Shown here: positions 1 to 8,274 of the stretch, one piece after another
Layout: each line of letters opens with the position of its first letter
Numbering within the stretch: the first letter of the stretch is position 1
Origin: Ardenticatenaceae bacterium
GTDB lineage: Bacteria > Chloroflexota > Anaerolineae > Promineifilales > Promineifilaceae
Direction of reading: 5' to 3'
Assembly: GCA_020634435.1 (NCBI GenBank)
Contig: JACKBS010000010.1
Span: 473,726 to 537,725 of the forward strand
Length of the DNA stretch: 64,000 nt
Notes under the pieces: generated by a model
What the model saw: only the letters and a program-made list of their open reading frames with translations
Told to the model about the DNA's origin: nothing
Database searches by the model: none
Program-made: the position numbers and the translations under genes

Positions 1-32
1 AAAAGGCCGCAGCTTTTTTGCCACGGCCTTTT
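1..32 (-). terminator. Hairpin terminator after tRNA-Thr
   Basis: AAAAGGCCG (1-9) pairs perfectly with CGGCCTTTT (24-32), giving a stem flanked by A and T runs that can terminate on either strand. It sits directly downstream of the minus-strand tRNA, so that is its likely target; the window edge cuts off anything further left. Confidence 0.7.
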
Positions 33-42
33 CATTTTTGCA

Positions 43-115
43 AGCCAGCTAAGGGGGTCGAACCCTTGACCTACGCATTACGAATGCGTCGCTCTGCCAA
101 CTGAGCTAAGCTGGC
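43..115 (-). tRNA. tRNA-Thr (anticodon CGT)
   Basis: Read on the minus strand, a complete cloverleaf is visible. The acceptor GCCAGCT pairs with AGCTGGC, followed by a T discriminator. The D-loop contains the conserved AGCTCAGTTGG, the anticodon loop TTCGTAA gives anticodon CGT (threonine, codon ACG) on the stem ACGCA/TGCGT, and the T-arm holds GGTTCGACCC. The 3' CCA is not encoded. Confidence 0.93.
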
Positions 116-149
116 GATGCGGAGGGAATTATAACAATCTCATCACAGC

Positions 150-177
150 TTGACAAACCAAAGTTCGCGCTTATAGT
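150..177 (+). promoter_or_regulatory. Sigma-70-type promoter for the pentapeptide gene
   Basis: A consensus -35 TTGACA (150-155) lies 16 bp from TATAGT (172-177), placing transcription start near 184, about 30 bp upstream of the 215 start codon. AGGAG at about 200 serves as ribosome binding site. It is probably the promoter of the pentapeptide-lysA pair. Confidence 0.6.
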
Positions 178-214
178 TTGGCTGTGCAGCCAATCAACAG
201 GAGCAATTGAACAG

Positions 215-721
215 ATGTTAGACAAGATTAAAGCCACCATTGCCACAATCGGATCAGACAAAGTTAGCCTGGCAGGGCTAGCGTTTGCGGGGCAGGATTT
301 TTCCGGCATGAACTTAAAAAAAGCCAACCTGAGCCGGACCAATTTTGAGAAAGCAAACCTACAAAAAGCCGTCTTAAGTGAAACTATCCTTGAGTGGGCC
401 AACCTCCAGGAAGCCGATCTCACGGAAGCGGATTGCTCCAAAGCCAAAATGTTCGACGCAAATTTGCAACGGGCCACGCTGGTTTCCTGCAACCTCAAAG
501 AGGCGTACCTGGGCAAAGTTGATTTGCGCCATGCCAACCTAAAAAATGCCGATCTGAGCAAGGCGCAGCTGCACTTTGCCGATCTGCGCGATGCAAACCT
601 GGAAGGCGTCAAAATGGAAGGCATCGATCTGCGCTGGGTTCGTTACAACGACGAAACAAAATGGCCTCACGAAGATTTTGATCCCGACCTGGCGGGAGCC
701 ATTTTTTATGTCCGCGAATGA
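215..721 (+). CDS. Pentapeptide-repeat protein
   Basis: This 168-residue protein is built of about 20 tandem pentapeptides of the A(D/N)LXX type from roughly residue 28 to 145 (for example ANLQE-ADLTE, ANLKN-ADLSK). Such repeats fold as a right-handed quadrilateral beta-helix. No signal peptide or membrane segment is seen, so it should be cytoplasmic. Pentapeptide proteins have varied roles, including DNA mimicry of gyrase substrates in the Qnr/MfpA group, but nothing here identifies the partner. The stop codon overlaps the start of lysA by 14 bases, so the two are co-transcribed and probably translationally coupled. The family assignment is secure; the function is unknown. Confidence 0.9.
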   Translation: MLDKIKATIATIGSDKVSLAGLAFAGQDFSGMNLKKANLSRTNFEKANLQKAVLSETILEWANLQEADLTEADCSKAKMFDANLQRATLVSCNLKEAYLGKVDLRHANLKNADLSKAQLHFADLRDANLEGVKMEGIDLRWVRYNDETKWPHEDFDPDLAGAIFYVRE

Positions 722-1982
722 CGTGGTGGGCAACGGCCGTTTCCAATACCAACAAAATCAACTCTACTGCGAAAATATTCCTCTCGCTGATTTAGCTGAA
801 AAATTTGGCACCCCGCTTTACGTTTACAGCCGCGCCGCCATTGTGGAAAATGCCCACGCCTTTTTGGCCCAAGCTCCAGCCGGAGCGCTGGTTTGCTACG
901 CCGTTAAGGCCAACGGCAACCCTGCCATTTTGCGCCTGTTGGCCGAAACTGGCCTGGGTGCAGACGTCACCAGCGGCGGCGAACTATTCCTGGCGCTGCA
1001 CGCTGGCTTTGCCCCGGAAAAAATCATTTACTCCGGCGTGGGTAAGATGCCCCACGAAATCAACGCTGCGCTCGACGCCCACATTCGTGCCCTGCACGTA
1101 GAATCAGCCATGGAGTTGGAGCTCATCACAGAGATCGCCAGCCAGCGGCAGCAAATCGTGTCCATCGGCGCGCGCGTCAACCCGGACATTCACGTGGAGA
1201 CACACCCGTACATCAGCACGGGAGCCAGGCAACATAAATTTGGCGTTTCGCCAGAAACGGCCGTTGCCCTCATCCACACCGCCGCCCAACATCCCTGGCT
1301 CAAGCCAGTCGGCGTGGCTGCCCACATCGGCTCGCAAATTCAAGACATTGCCCCCTTTACCGCCTCCGCTGATTTCTTGGTTGGATTGGCCGATGAGCTG
1401 GCTTCTAGCGGGATTCAGCTTGCGTATGTGGACATCGGTGGCGGCCTGGGCGTGCAGTACGCCAGTGACAATTGGGAAGTGCAAAGTGAAAAAATTGAAA
1501 AATGGGTAACGGCCGTTGCCGAACCCGTGCGAACCGCGGGCTACGGGCTGGTAATGGAACCGGGACGCTCGATTATTGCCGCCGCCGGTGTGCTGCTCAC
1601 TCAAGTTGTCTACACGAAGTCACAAGACGCCAAGCAGTTTGCCATCGTAGACGCCGGGATGAATGATTTGCTGCGCCCCACCCTGTACAGTGCCCATCAT
1701 GAGATTTTGCCTGTTAAAGTGCGACGCACCTCGGAGGTGCGTCGCACTTTAACCTACGATATCGTCGGACCCATTTGCGAAACAGGGGATTTTTTGGCCA
1801 AGGAACGGCCGTTCCCTCCACTCGCCCCCCAAGATTTACTGGCCGTTTTCCATGCTGGTGCGTACGGGTTTGCCATGAGCAGCAATTACAACGGCCGTCT
1901 CCGCCCCGCCGAGGTTTTGGTAGATGGCGCAACCGCCCACCTCATCCGCCAGCGCCAAACCTACGAAAATCTGCTCGTCTAA
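708..1982 (+). CDS. lysA: Diaminopimelate decarboxylase
   Basis: A PLP-dependent fold-III decarboxylase that converts meso-diaminopimelate to lysine, the last step of lysine synthesis. The 424-residue product shows the PLP-lysine motif YAVKANGNP, the HIGSQ motif, GGGLG, EPGR for phosphate binding, the catalytic CETGD motif and GAYGFAMSSNYNGRLRP near the end. The ATG at 708 is chosen over an upstream in-frame ATG at 576 because GGGAG lies 10 bases before it and the family's N-terminus begins here; it overlaps the pentapeptide gene by 14 bases. Oddity: between the active-site sheet and CETGD the reading frame contains a palindromic repeat (1713-1753) that adds about 13 arginine-rich residues without breaking the frame. 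Confidence 0.95.
   Translation: MSANDVVGNGRFQYQQNQLYCENIPLADLAEKFGTPLYVYSRAAIVENAHAFLAQAPAGALVCYAVKANGNPAILRLLAETGLGADVTSGGELFLALHAGFAPEKIIYSGVGKMPHEINAALDAHIRALHVESAMELELITEIASQRQQIVSIGARVNPDIHVETHPYISTGARQHKFGVSPETAVALIHTAAQHPWLKPVGVAAHIGSQIQDIAPFTASADFLVGLADELASSGIQLAYVDIGGGLGVQYASDNWEVQSEKIEKWVTAVAEPVRTAGYGLVMEPGRSIIAAAGVLLTQVVYTKSQDAKQFAIVDAGMNDLLRPTLYSAHHEILPVKVRRTSEVRRTLTYDIVGPICETGDFLAKERPFPPLAPQDLLAVFHAGAYGFAMSSNYNGRLRPAEVLVDGATAHLIRQRQTYENLLV
1713..1753. repeat. REP-like palindrome inside lysA
   Basis: Two perfect 20-bp arms (1713-1732 and 1734-1753, core GTGCGACGCACCTC) are separated by a single base. The same core GTGCGACGCAC recurs as an intergenic palindrome at 40952-40984. Here it is translated in frame as VKVRRTSEVRRTL. 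Confidence 0.85.
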
Positions 1983-2044
1983 TACCTATCCACGTTCCAC
2001 TTGTAGCTGAATTTGTCAATTTACAAGTGATTATGTCGCAAAGA

Positions 2045-2073
2045 CTTGGCTCCTGGCCGCTCCAGGAGCCAAG
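2045..2073. terminator. Hairpin between convergent genes
   Basis: A 12-bp perfect stem, CTTGGCTCCTGG with CCAGGAGCCAAG and a CCGCT loop, sits between the lysA stop and the end of the convergent hydrolase gene. A short T run follows on the plus side (2080-2084), so termination of lysA is the likely role. Confidence 0.65.
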
Positions 2074-2097
2074 CAAAAGTTTTTGCCACTTCAAAAC

Positions 2098-3207
2098 CTA
2101 ATCCGAGGCAAAAAAGTCCAAAATCAAACTATTCACCTGTTCTGGCGCTTCCGCCCCCATCAAATGACCCGCCTCAACTACTTCTACCTGTACATCCTGC
2201 ATATCCTGCACCAGCGCCCGCGCCGCTTCTGGGTCACCAACCAGTCTGTCGCGTTCACCAAAGACAAACAGCACCGGTACCGATAGCCTTTGCCTCTGCG
2301 CCACGGGAAGCGGCAGCGGTGGCACCTTTTTAGGAACCGTTTGCGTTATAAACAATCGGAACCACTCACCAACTTCCTCATTTAGCTGTGGGTCATCACC
2401 AAAGGCCCAATGAAGCGTGTTTTCCTGCACCAGTTTGAGCGGGAAAAATTGGGCAAACATGATCCGCGTAACCGTTTCCGTGGCCCCGGCATACCCCATC
2501 GGCCCCAACAGTGCCAGCTTCTCCACTCGCTCTGGATAGTACAGGGCATAATTGGAACCGATGAAGCCGCCTTCTGAGGCCCCAACCACGTACGCCTTGT
2601 CCACGCCCAGTTTGTCGCTGATTTCCGCGTACAGATCCGCCTGATCCTGGCCATTCTGCAAAATGTGATCCAGACTGGCAAACTCGCTTTTTCCAGCATC
2701 GCCAATCAAATCAATGGCGTAAGTACGATATTGTTTGCTTAACTCAGCTACGTTGAACTTCCAAGACCAACCGGATACGCCTGAGGCATGCAGCAGCAGC
2801 ATGGGTGGTGCATCCTCCGGCCCACTGGCGATGACATGAACAACCCCATACTCGGTATCCAGAAAGATATCTTCATAAGGTACGGGCCATTCGGCCATTT
2901 TCTCATCGTAAATTGCCAAGAACTGGGCCTTCACATCTGGCGAGGCATAAATTGAGGTGACTTTTTCGCCTGTGAGCAGCCGGACAAAAACAAACAGCAG
3001 GACAACAATGAGCACGCCTCGCAGCAGCGGATGAATAGTGAAATCAAAACGATTACGTAGCAGCGAATTGACTGGCGGCAAACAAAGCAGAACAACTAAA
3101 AAGAGGGCAAGCGCGTGCAGCCAATTGTGCAACAGCAACATGGAAACAGTTAGCAGGCTAAAGATAAACGCAAAAATCCAGCCCAAAATGATCCAGATGA
3201 TACTCAT
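2098..3207 (-). CDS. Membrane-anchored alpha/beta hydrolase
   Basis: The 369-residue product begins with three hydrophobic segments (about residues 3-26, 30-48 and 62-78), followed by an alpha/beta-hydrolase domain that probably sits at the membrane surface. The oxyanion region LLLHASG (137-143) and the nucleophile elbow G-A-S-E-G (Ser211) are clear; the acid is probably the Asp in FGERDRLVGD and the histidine the one in EAGHLMG near the C-terminus. The substrate cannot be told from sequence. AAGGAG lies just upstream of the ATG. It is the last of three same-strand genes (3959 to 2098) that may form one transcript. Confidence 0.85.
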   Translation of the reverse strand: MSIIWIILGWIFAFIFSLLTVSMLLLHNWLHALALFLVVLLCLPPVNSLLRNRFDFTIHPLLRGVLIVVLLFVFVRLLTGEKVTSIYASPDVKAQFLAIYDEKMAEWPVPYEDIFLDTEYGVVHVIASGPEDAPPMLLLHASGVSGWSWKFNVAELSKQYRTYAIDLIGDAGKSEFASLDHILQNGQDQADLYAEISDKLGVDKAYVVGASEGGFIGSNYALYYPERVEKLALLGPMGYAGATETVTRIMFAQFFPLKLVQENTLHWAFGDDPQLNEEVGEWFRLFITQTVPKKVPPLPLPVAQRQRLSVPVLFVFGERDRLVGDPEAARALVQDMQDVQVEVVEAGHLMGAEAPEQVNSLILDFFASD

Positions 3208-3295
3208 GACAGGAACTCCTTTTTGTTTAGGGAATATTTATCGGGGAATTGGAGCGTGAAGGGTGTGACCAAATAGTCGCCGCGCTCTCGTTTGA

Positions 3296-3721
3296 TCACA
3301 CTTTTGCAACCATCTGCGAAAGCGAATTGGTTCCCAGCAACCCCCACAATACGGCGATATTGACGACAATTGCGCCCACCTTGTTGGGGAAGAAGGAAGC
3401 GAAGGCATTCCAAAAGATGGCTAAGGCAATCGTTCCCACGACAGCCGAAACAATTGCCAGCTTTGGCCACCACTCATGCGGAACCAGCACGTTAAAAATC
3501 CCTAAGCCGGAGGCAATAAACCCGAGGAAAGGAATGGCAAACAAAACGATGACGAAAATGCGCGAAGCTGTATCGCCAAGCGTGCTGTTGAGCAGCCAGG
3601 AATGGTAATGCCATTTTTCAGTGCTGAAGATGTTCAGGGCGGGAAAGAAAGCCATCGCATGCCCTATGCCATGCACAATTAAAACCAAACCAGTAACGAT
3701 GCGAACGGTTGAAGTAGACAT
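3296..3721 (-). CDS. Small four-helix membrane protein
   Basis: This 141-residue protein is almost entirely hydrophobic, with four predicted transmembrane helices (about residues 6-26, 50-76, 86-108 and 114-134). Its overall shape is DoxX-like, but I do not recognise a diagnostic motif. AAGGAGAG precedes the ATG. It lies 88 bp upstream of the alpha/beta hydrolase and 16 bp downstream of the small cytoplasmic gene at 3738, so the three are likely expressed together. The function is unknown. Confidence 0.75.
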   Translation of the reverse strand: MSTSTVRIVTGLVLIVHGIGHAMAFFPALNIFSTEKWHYHSWLLNSTLGDTASRIFVIVLFAIPFLGFIASGLGIFNVLVPHEWWPKLAIVSAVVGTIALAIFWNAFASFFPNKVGAIVVNIAVLWGLLGTNSLSQMVAKV

Positions 3722-3737
3722 TTTTCTCTCCTTTTGT

Positions 3738-3959
3738 CTATGATTTGAAGTTGCTCGTAAGGCTTTTCAACTCGACCAGCGTCAGGCCGAGATCGCGGAT
3801 TTTCATGAGGATGCCGTGGAGCGCTGCCTGATCGGCCACGAGGCCAGTAAGGAGGGTGTCACCATTGTCTTCGTATTGAATAGCGAAGCCCTCGAAGGCA
3901 TGAGTGCTGCTTGGCCCCAGGTGGCTCTTTACACGAATTTGGTAGCATGCCTTGTCCAT
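3738..3959 (-). CDS. Conserved small protein of unknown function
   Basis: A 73-residue soluble protein with the pattern YQIRVKSHLG near the start, followed by FEGFAIQYEDNGDTLLTG and DQAALHGILMKIRDLGLTLVEL. I recall this layout from small uncharacterised proteins common in Chloroflexota and actinobacteria, often near small membrane proteins; no biochemical role is known to me. The ATG at 3959 is preferred to the GTG at 3962 because GAGG is then correctly spaced. It heads the three-gene group with the membrane protein and hydrolase. Confidence 0.75.
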   Translation of the reverse strand: MDKACYQIRVKSHLGPSSTHAFEGFAIQYEDNGDTLLTGLVADQAALHGILMKIRDLGLTLVELKSLTSNFKS

Positions 3960-4016
3960 CACATTGCCTCATCAAATATCCTTGAGACAGATGATAGAAA
4001 ATCAGGATCAGGTTGT

Positions 4017-4036
4017 AATCACACAAAGGTGTAATT
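4017..4036. promoter_or_regulatory. Inverted repeat upstream of the 3959 gene
   Basis: AATCACAC and GTGTAATT form 8-bp arms with one mismatch around AAAG, in the spacer between the LuxR regulator's stop and the small gene it may control. It could be an operator for the three-gene group; no binding protein is shown. Confidence 0.3.
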
Positions 4037-4074
4037 TGGGGTGGAATCTCTTGAGTGGTGGGTGTTACCGGGTG

Positions 4075-6723
4075 CTAAATGAGGTGGAGTTCACGAGCGC
4101 GGACAATGGCCTGGGTACGGCCGTTTACCCCCAACTTGCCGTAAATATGTGTGGTGTGCTTCTTAACCGTGTTCAGGGACACCGTCAGTTCGGCCATGAT
4201 TTGCTTGTTGCTTAATCCAGCAGCAATCAGCTGCAAAACTTCCAGCTCGCGTAAGCTGAGCGGTTCGACGAGCGTAGCTGAAGCAACCTGTAGAGACTCG
4301 GGGAAAGCGCGTTGCAGCGTTTGAACGTAAATATCTGTGGCATCAGCCGGTAGCTGACGCAATAAGTGAAGCATGGGCGCACCGGCTTCAACAAAAATTT
4401 GCACATACCCCTCAGGACGCGTTAGCGCCAGGACTTGGTTTAGCTTGTCGAGGGCAACGGCCGTTTCCCCCATCATTTCGTAAGCCAACGCTGCCAACAA
4501 ACTCATTTCGATAACGCGAGCCACCCGTCCGGCAGCCTGGGCTTGATCGTGCAGGCGGTTGAATATTGCCAGGACGGCCTCTGGTTTTTGCTGCGCCCGT
4601 CGAACCCGAGCCAGGGAAATTTGTTGCACTTCCTGAGCAATGATGGGCAAATCGGCCAACGGAACAGGTTCATTGAGATGTTGACCCTCGGCCCAAGAAA
4701 CGGCCGTCGCAACATCTCCCACATTCAGCCAATACTGCACGGCACAGGCTGTGAGCGTGATAAGGGCGATGCGGGAAGGGCTATGGCGGTAATACGCCTC
4801 CGCCTGGCGTAAGATTGCCAGCGCCCGCTCATCGTCGCCCAACGCCTGGCGCAAACGCGCCTGCGTACACAGTTCGGGCAGGGCGTTGTAACCAATGCCA
4901 CCTTGCTGGACAAGCGCCAACCCCGCGGCCATTTCTTCCTCAGCCTGGAGCAACTGCCCCCATTCCAGATAAATGGCAGCTAACCGAATACGGCCGTTCC
5001 CCACAAAAGGCAAAGGTGTTACGTATCCCTGTGTGCCCAGCGCAATGATTTCCCGACAGGTCGCCGCCGAAGCGTGCAGCTGCCCAGAATGTAACTGGCC
5101 ATCCGCCACCATCTCTAAGCTGTGAGCCAGCAAAAAGGGATTGCCTCCCAAACGAGCCATTTCTACAGCCTCATGCCACAACGCCACGGCCCGACGCGTA
5201 TCACCGGTAAGGCCGACCCCGAGCCCCAATGCGCCAACGGCCCGCGCCCGACGGACCAACGCCTCTGGTGGCAAATAAGTTAACGCCTCCTCGGCAGCCT
5301 GGATGACTTCAGCCGGTTCTTCACGGAAAAAAGCGAGTGTGGCCAAATAGGTAGCCAATTCACCCCGGAGCGCACGCTGTTCTGGTAAAAGGTCATCGGC
5401 CGATAGTGCTTTTCGCGCCGCTGTGAGCATCATGGCCGCCTGCTGAAATTCCCCCCGCAGAAATGCCGCCCAGCCCTGGTGCATCAGGAGCGCAGGCCGG
5501 GCCTGAACCATGGCGGCTGGGATTTGGGCCAGCCACCGCTGCCAGGTCGCCACCCGCCCTTCGGCAATGAGTGGTTTGTACGCTTCGGACACCAAATCGG
5601 CCGTCCGTTCCCAATCTTCTGAGGCAATGGCATGGGAAACGGCCGTTTCCCATCTTCCATTGTCCGCACACCAACGACTGGCCCGTGCCTGCAACACGCG
5701 CACCTCTTCAGGCGGCATCAATTGGTGCAGGCGATTGACCAGTAAATCGGCCAACAAATGATGGTAGCGGAACCAATGAAAAGTGTCGTCCAGGGGCGTG
5801 ATAAAAAGGTTTTGGCGATAGAGTTGAGCCAACAAAGCGTGACTATCCTCTCGACCAGTAACGGCATTACATAAACGGCCACACAAGCGAGGCAAAATTG
5901 ACGTTTGCAGTAAGAACTTCTGCACATCGGCTGGCTGCTGTTGCAACACTTCCTCCGCCAAATATTCCAAAATAAAGTGGTGGCTGCGGCTAAAATTCTG
6001 AACAAACTGGCTGGCATCAGTGCGACCTTTTAGGGAGACGGCCGTTAACTGCAATCCGGTAATCCAACCCTCGGTACGAGCTTCCAGGGCAGCAATATCC
6101 TTGTCTGTGAGGGGCAAATCCATGACTTCGCGCAGGAAAACGGCCGTTTCTGCCATCGAAAAACGCAAATCAGCCACCCGAATTTCATTGAGCAGGCCGT
6201 GCCCACGCAGGCGGGCCAAGGCCAACGGCGGGTCGGCACGCGTCAGCAGAACCAGATGCAGCTGCGGTGGCATATGATCCAAGAAGAAGTTTAAGCCATC
6301 ATGGATGGCCGAATCGCCAATGACATGATAATCGTCCAAAACCAGGGTGACGGGTTCGGGCTGTGCCGCCAGCTCATTCAGCAAGCCCGTTAGCAAAACT
6401 GGTGGGGGCGGCAGCGGGTTGAGGGAAAGAATAGGCTGGAGGGAACTACCTAATTGGGGAACGGCCGTTTGCAATGCCGCCACCACATATTGCCAAAACC
6501 GATTGGGATCATCATCGTACTCGTCCAGCGAGAGCCAACAAAAGGGTGTCTTTTGCAGCCAGCTCACCACAAGGGTCGTTTTGCCAAATCCAGCAGGGGC
6601 TGAAACCAGGGTGAGGTTGCCCTTCCGACCTTGATTCAGCTTCTCTATGAGGCGCGGGCGATGAACAAGAGACGACAAAAAGCGAGGGACATACAGTTTT
6701 GTTTGCAACAAGTCGCCGGACAT
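4075..6723 (-). CDS. LuxR-family MalT-type (LAL) transcriptional regulator
   Basis: A large ATP-dependent activator of 882 residues. The N-terminus matches the MalT/LAL group (LQTKLYVPR then HRPRLIEKL). A Walker A APAGFGKTT lies at residues 42-50 and a Walker B VTLVLDDYH near 125-135, followed by a winged-helix/TPR-like helical region to about 800. The C-terminal LuxR helix-turn-helix (LSLRELEVLQLIAAGLSNKQ onward) covers the last 60 residues. In this family an inducer binds the helical domain and ATP drives oligomerisation. The inducer is unknown; the neighbouring hydrolase group downstream on the same strand is a plausible target. A TATAAT box lies only 6 bases before the ATG and there is no ribosome binding site, so the mRNA is probably leaderless. 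Confidence 0.93.
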   Translation of the reverse strand: MSGDLLQTKLYVPRFLSSLVHRPRLIEKLNQGRKGNLTLVSAPAGFGKTTLVVSWLQKTPFCWLSLDEYDDDPNRFWQYVVAALQTAVPQLGSSLQPILSLNPLPPPPVLLTGLLNELAAQPEPVTLVLDDYHVIGDSAIHDGLNFFLDHMPPQLHLVLLTRADPPLALARLRGHGLLNEIRVADLRFSMAETAVFLREVMDLPLTDKDIAALEARTEGWITGLQLTAVSLKGRTDASQFVQNFSRSHHFILEYLAEEVLQQQPADVQKFLLQTSILPRLCGRLCNAVTGREDSHALLAQLYRQNLFITPLDDTFHWFRYHHLLADLLVNRLHQLMPPEEVRVLQARASRWCADNGRWETAVSHAIASEDWERTADLVSEAYKPLIAEGRVATWQRWLAQIPAAMVQARPALLMHQGWAAFLRGEFQQAAMMLTAARKALSADDLLPEQRALRGELATYLATLAFFREEPAEVIQAAEEALTYLPPEALVRRARAVGALGLGVGLTGDTRRAVALWHEAVEMARLGGNPFLLAHSLEMVADGQLHSGQLHASAATCREIIALGTQGYVTPLPFVGNGRIRLAAIYLEWGQLLQAEEEMAAGLALVQQGGIGYNALPELCTQARLRQALGDDERALAILRQAEAYYRHSPSRIALITLTACAVQYWLNVGDVATAVSWAEGQHLNEPVPLADLPIIAQEVQQISLARVRRAQQKPEAVLAIFNRLHDQAQAAGRVARVIEMSLLAALAYEMMGETAVALDKLNQVLALTRPEGYVQIFVEAGAPMLHLLRQLPADATDIYVQTLQRAFPESLQVASATLVEPLSLRELEVLQLIAAGLSNKQIMAELTVSLNTVKKHTTHIYGKLGVNGRTQAIVRARELHLI

Positions 6724-6729
6724 GAAGCT

Positions 6730-6759
6730 ATTATACTGAAAGCGGGGAAGTTAGGTCAG
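6730..6759 (-). promoter_or_regulatory. Promoter giving a leaderless LuxR transcript
   Basis: On the minus strand, CTGACC (6754-6759) is 18 bp from a perfect TATAAT (6730-6735). The ATG follows 6 bases later, so transcription would start at or within a base of the start codon. Confidence 0.65.
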
Positions 6760-7472
6760 GACGATTGATCCGACTCCGGCAAACACAAATCTTCCAGCTG
6801 CTGGAGCGTAAAATGGGCCAGGCTGCGCGCCACCAGCTGCGCACCGGCAAAATTTTTGCCAAAGGTGTAATCATTGTAGATAACGGCCGTTGGAATCCCC
6901 ACTCGCTTGGCCGCCGCAAACCCCTCCTGCGAATCCTCAATCACCAACGTCTCATCCAGCGAAGTGCCCAACGCCGCCAAACATTTGGTGTACAGCGGCG
7001 ACTCAGGTGCCGTTTTGGGGCCGCTCTCCTTGCCCAAAATCGGGTCCAGGTGCGGGTAAATTTGCGGCAGATGGTTGGACAAGAGCGCATTCACCTGCGC
7101 CTCGTAAGACATCGACACCACCGCCAGCCGAATGCCGCGCGCCAACGCCTCTTCCATGATGTCTACCACCCCCTCGCGCAACGGCAAGTCGGGCAAATAT
7201 TTCTCGATGTAGAATTTCTTTTTGAGGACGACGAGTTCGGAAACGGCCGTATCCAACGCCTCATCCCCCATATCCGGCCGCCACTCCGCTAGCGACTTCC
7301 GCATCCGCACCGCATTGCCCGCCATCCACTGCATCTCCTTAAACTCTTCCCAGGTCCAATGGATCGGATAGCCCAACGTGGCAAACGCCTCGTTACACGC
7401 GGGCAAATGCCCTTTGTGCTCCGTGTTGGCAATCGTGCCATCTACATCAAAAATTAGCGCTTTTAATTTCAT
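6756..7472 (-). CDS. HAD-family phosphatase, CbbY-like
   Basis: A 238-residue haloacid-dehalogenase hydrolase: motif I FDVDGTIANTE carries the nucleophile Asp and the second Asp, a helical cap follows, and motifs II (VVSMSYE), III (Lys in LGKESGPKTAPESP) and IV (VIEDSQEGFAAAKRVG) are present. The DxDGT-A-T-E start is typical of CbbY/beta-phosphoglucomutase-like phosphatases. Being last in the RuBisCO-PRK-epimerase series suggests the CbbY role of removing xylulose-1,5-bisphosphate, an inhibitory RuBisCO by-product; that is inference from context. The ATG at 7472 is chosen over a TTG two codons upstream. Confidence 0.85.
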   Translation of the reverse strand: MKLKALIFDVDGTIANTEHKGHLPACNEAFATLGYPIHWTWEEFKEMQWMAGNAVRMRKSLAEWRPDMGDEALDTAVSELVVLKKKFYIEKYLPDLPLREGVVDIMEEALARGIRLAVVSMSYEAQVNALLSNHLPQIYPHLDPILGKESGPKTAPESPLYTKCLAALGTSLDETLVIEDSQEGFAAAKRVGIPTAVIYNDYTFGKNFAGAQLVARSLAHFTLQQLEDLCLPESDQSS

Positions 7473-7504
7473 AAACAAATCACTTGGTCTATCAATAAAG
7501 AATG

Positions 7505-7571
7505 GGACGCAGATTAACGCAGATGACGCTGATTTTTCTCTTATCCGCGTTTTCCGCGTTCATCCGCGTCC
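7505..7571. repeat. GGACGC hairpin repeat, copy 1
   Basis: An imperfect long palindrome that starts GGACGCAGATTAACGCAGAT and ends in GCGTCC, with a T-rich loop, between rpe and the phosphatase. Related copies are at 10891-10960 and 43983-44049. Confidence 0.7.
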
Positions 7572-7584
7572 TATTTTCTAAAAA

Positions 7585-8274
7585 TCAAATCGTGGGTTCG
7601 TCAGCCAAAATCGCCTGCTGGAACGCCGCTACGTTTTCGGCGATGGGCCGCTTGTCGTTGAAGACGGCGCTGCCCGCCACCAACACGTTCGCCCCGGCGG
7701 CAAAAATCTCAGCAGCGTTATGTGGTTTGATGCCGCCGTCTACTTCCAAATCGGCCGTAGAATCAATCGCGTCCAGCATCTGGCGCAGCCGCCGGATTTT
7801 GTTCGTGCTGGCCGGGATGTAGCTCTGCCCACCAAAACCCGGATTCACGGACATGATCAGCACCAGTTCCACATCCGGCAAAATTTCTTCTAGCGTCACC
7901 AGTGGCGTGGCCGGGTTTAGCGTCACACCCGCCTTCGCCCCGTGTTCATGGATCGACTGGATGGTGCGATGCAAATGTGGACATGTTTCCACATGCACGG
8001 TGATGATGTCTGCTCCGGCTTGGGCAAAATCGACGATATACCTTTCCGGGTTTTCAATCATCAGATGCACATCCAAAACGGCGTCGAGTTCGGTGGCTAA
8101 CGGCCGTAATGCTTTCACCACCAGCGGCCCGATTGTAATGTTTGGTACGAAACGGCCGTCCATCACATCCACATGAATGTAACGCGCACCAGCCTCAATT
8201 GCTTGCCGCACCTGCTCACCTAACCGGGCAAAATCGGCCGAAAGAATACTGGGAGCAATTATTAACTCGTTCAT
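7585..8274 (-). CDS. rpe: Ribulose-phosphate 3-epimerase
   Basis: Interconverts ribulose-5-phosphate and xylulose-5-phosphate in the Calvin and pentose-phosphate pathways. The 229-residue TIM barrel shows the family signatures IAPSILSADF, HVDVMDGRFVPN (metal-binding His and catalytic Asp), HLMIENPERY, MSVNPGFGGQSY (phosphate loop) and LEVDGGIKPHNA (second catalytic Asp). The ATG at 8274 shares a base with the phosphoribulokinase stop in a TGATG junction, indicating translational coupling. A GTG one codon upstream is an alternative. In this operon it returns xylulose-5-phosphate to the ribulose-5-phosphate pool used by the kinase. Confidence 0.96.
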   Translation of the reverse strand: MNELIIAPSILSADFARLGEQVRQAIEAGARYIHVDVMDGRFVPNITIGPLVVKALRPLATELDAVLDVHLMIENPERYIVDFAQAGADIITVHVETCPHLHRTIQSIHEHGAKAGVTLNPATPLVTLEEILPDVELVLIMSVNPGFGGQSYIPASTNKIRRLRQMLDAIDSTADLEVDGGIKPHNAAEIFAAGANVLVAGSAVFNDKRPIAENVAAFQQAILADEPTI

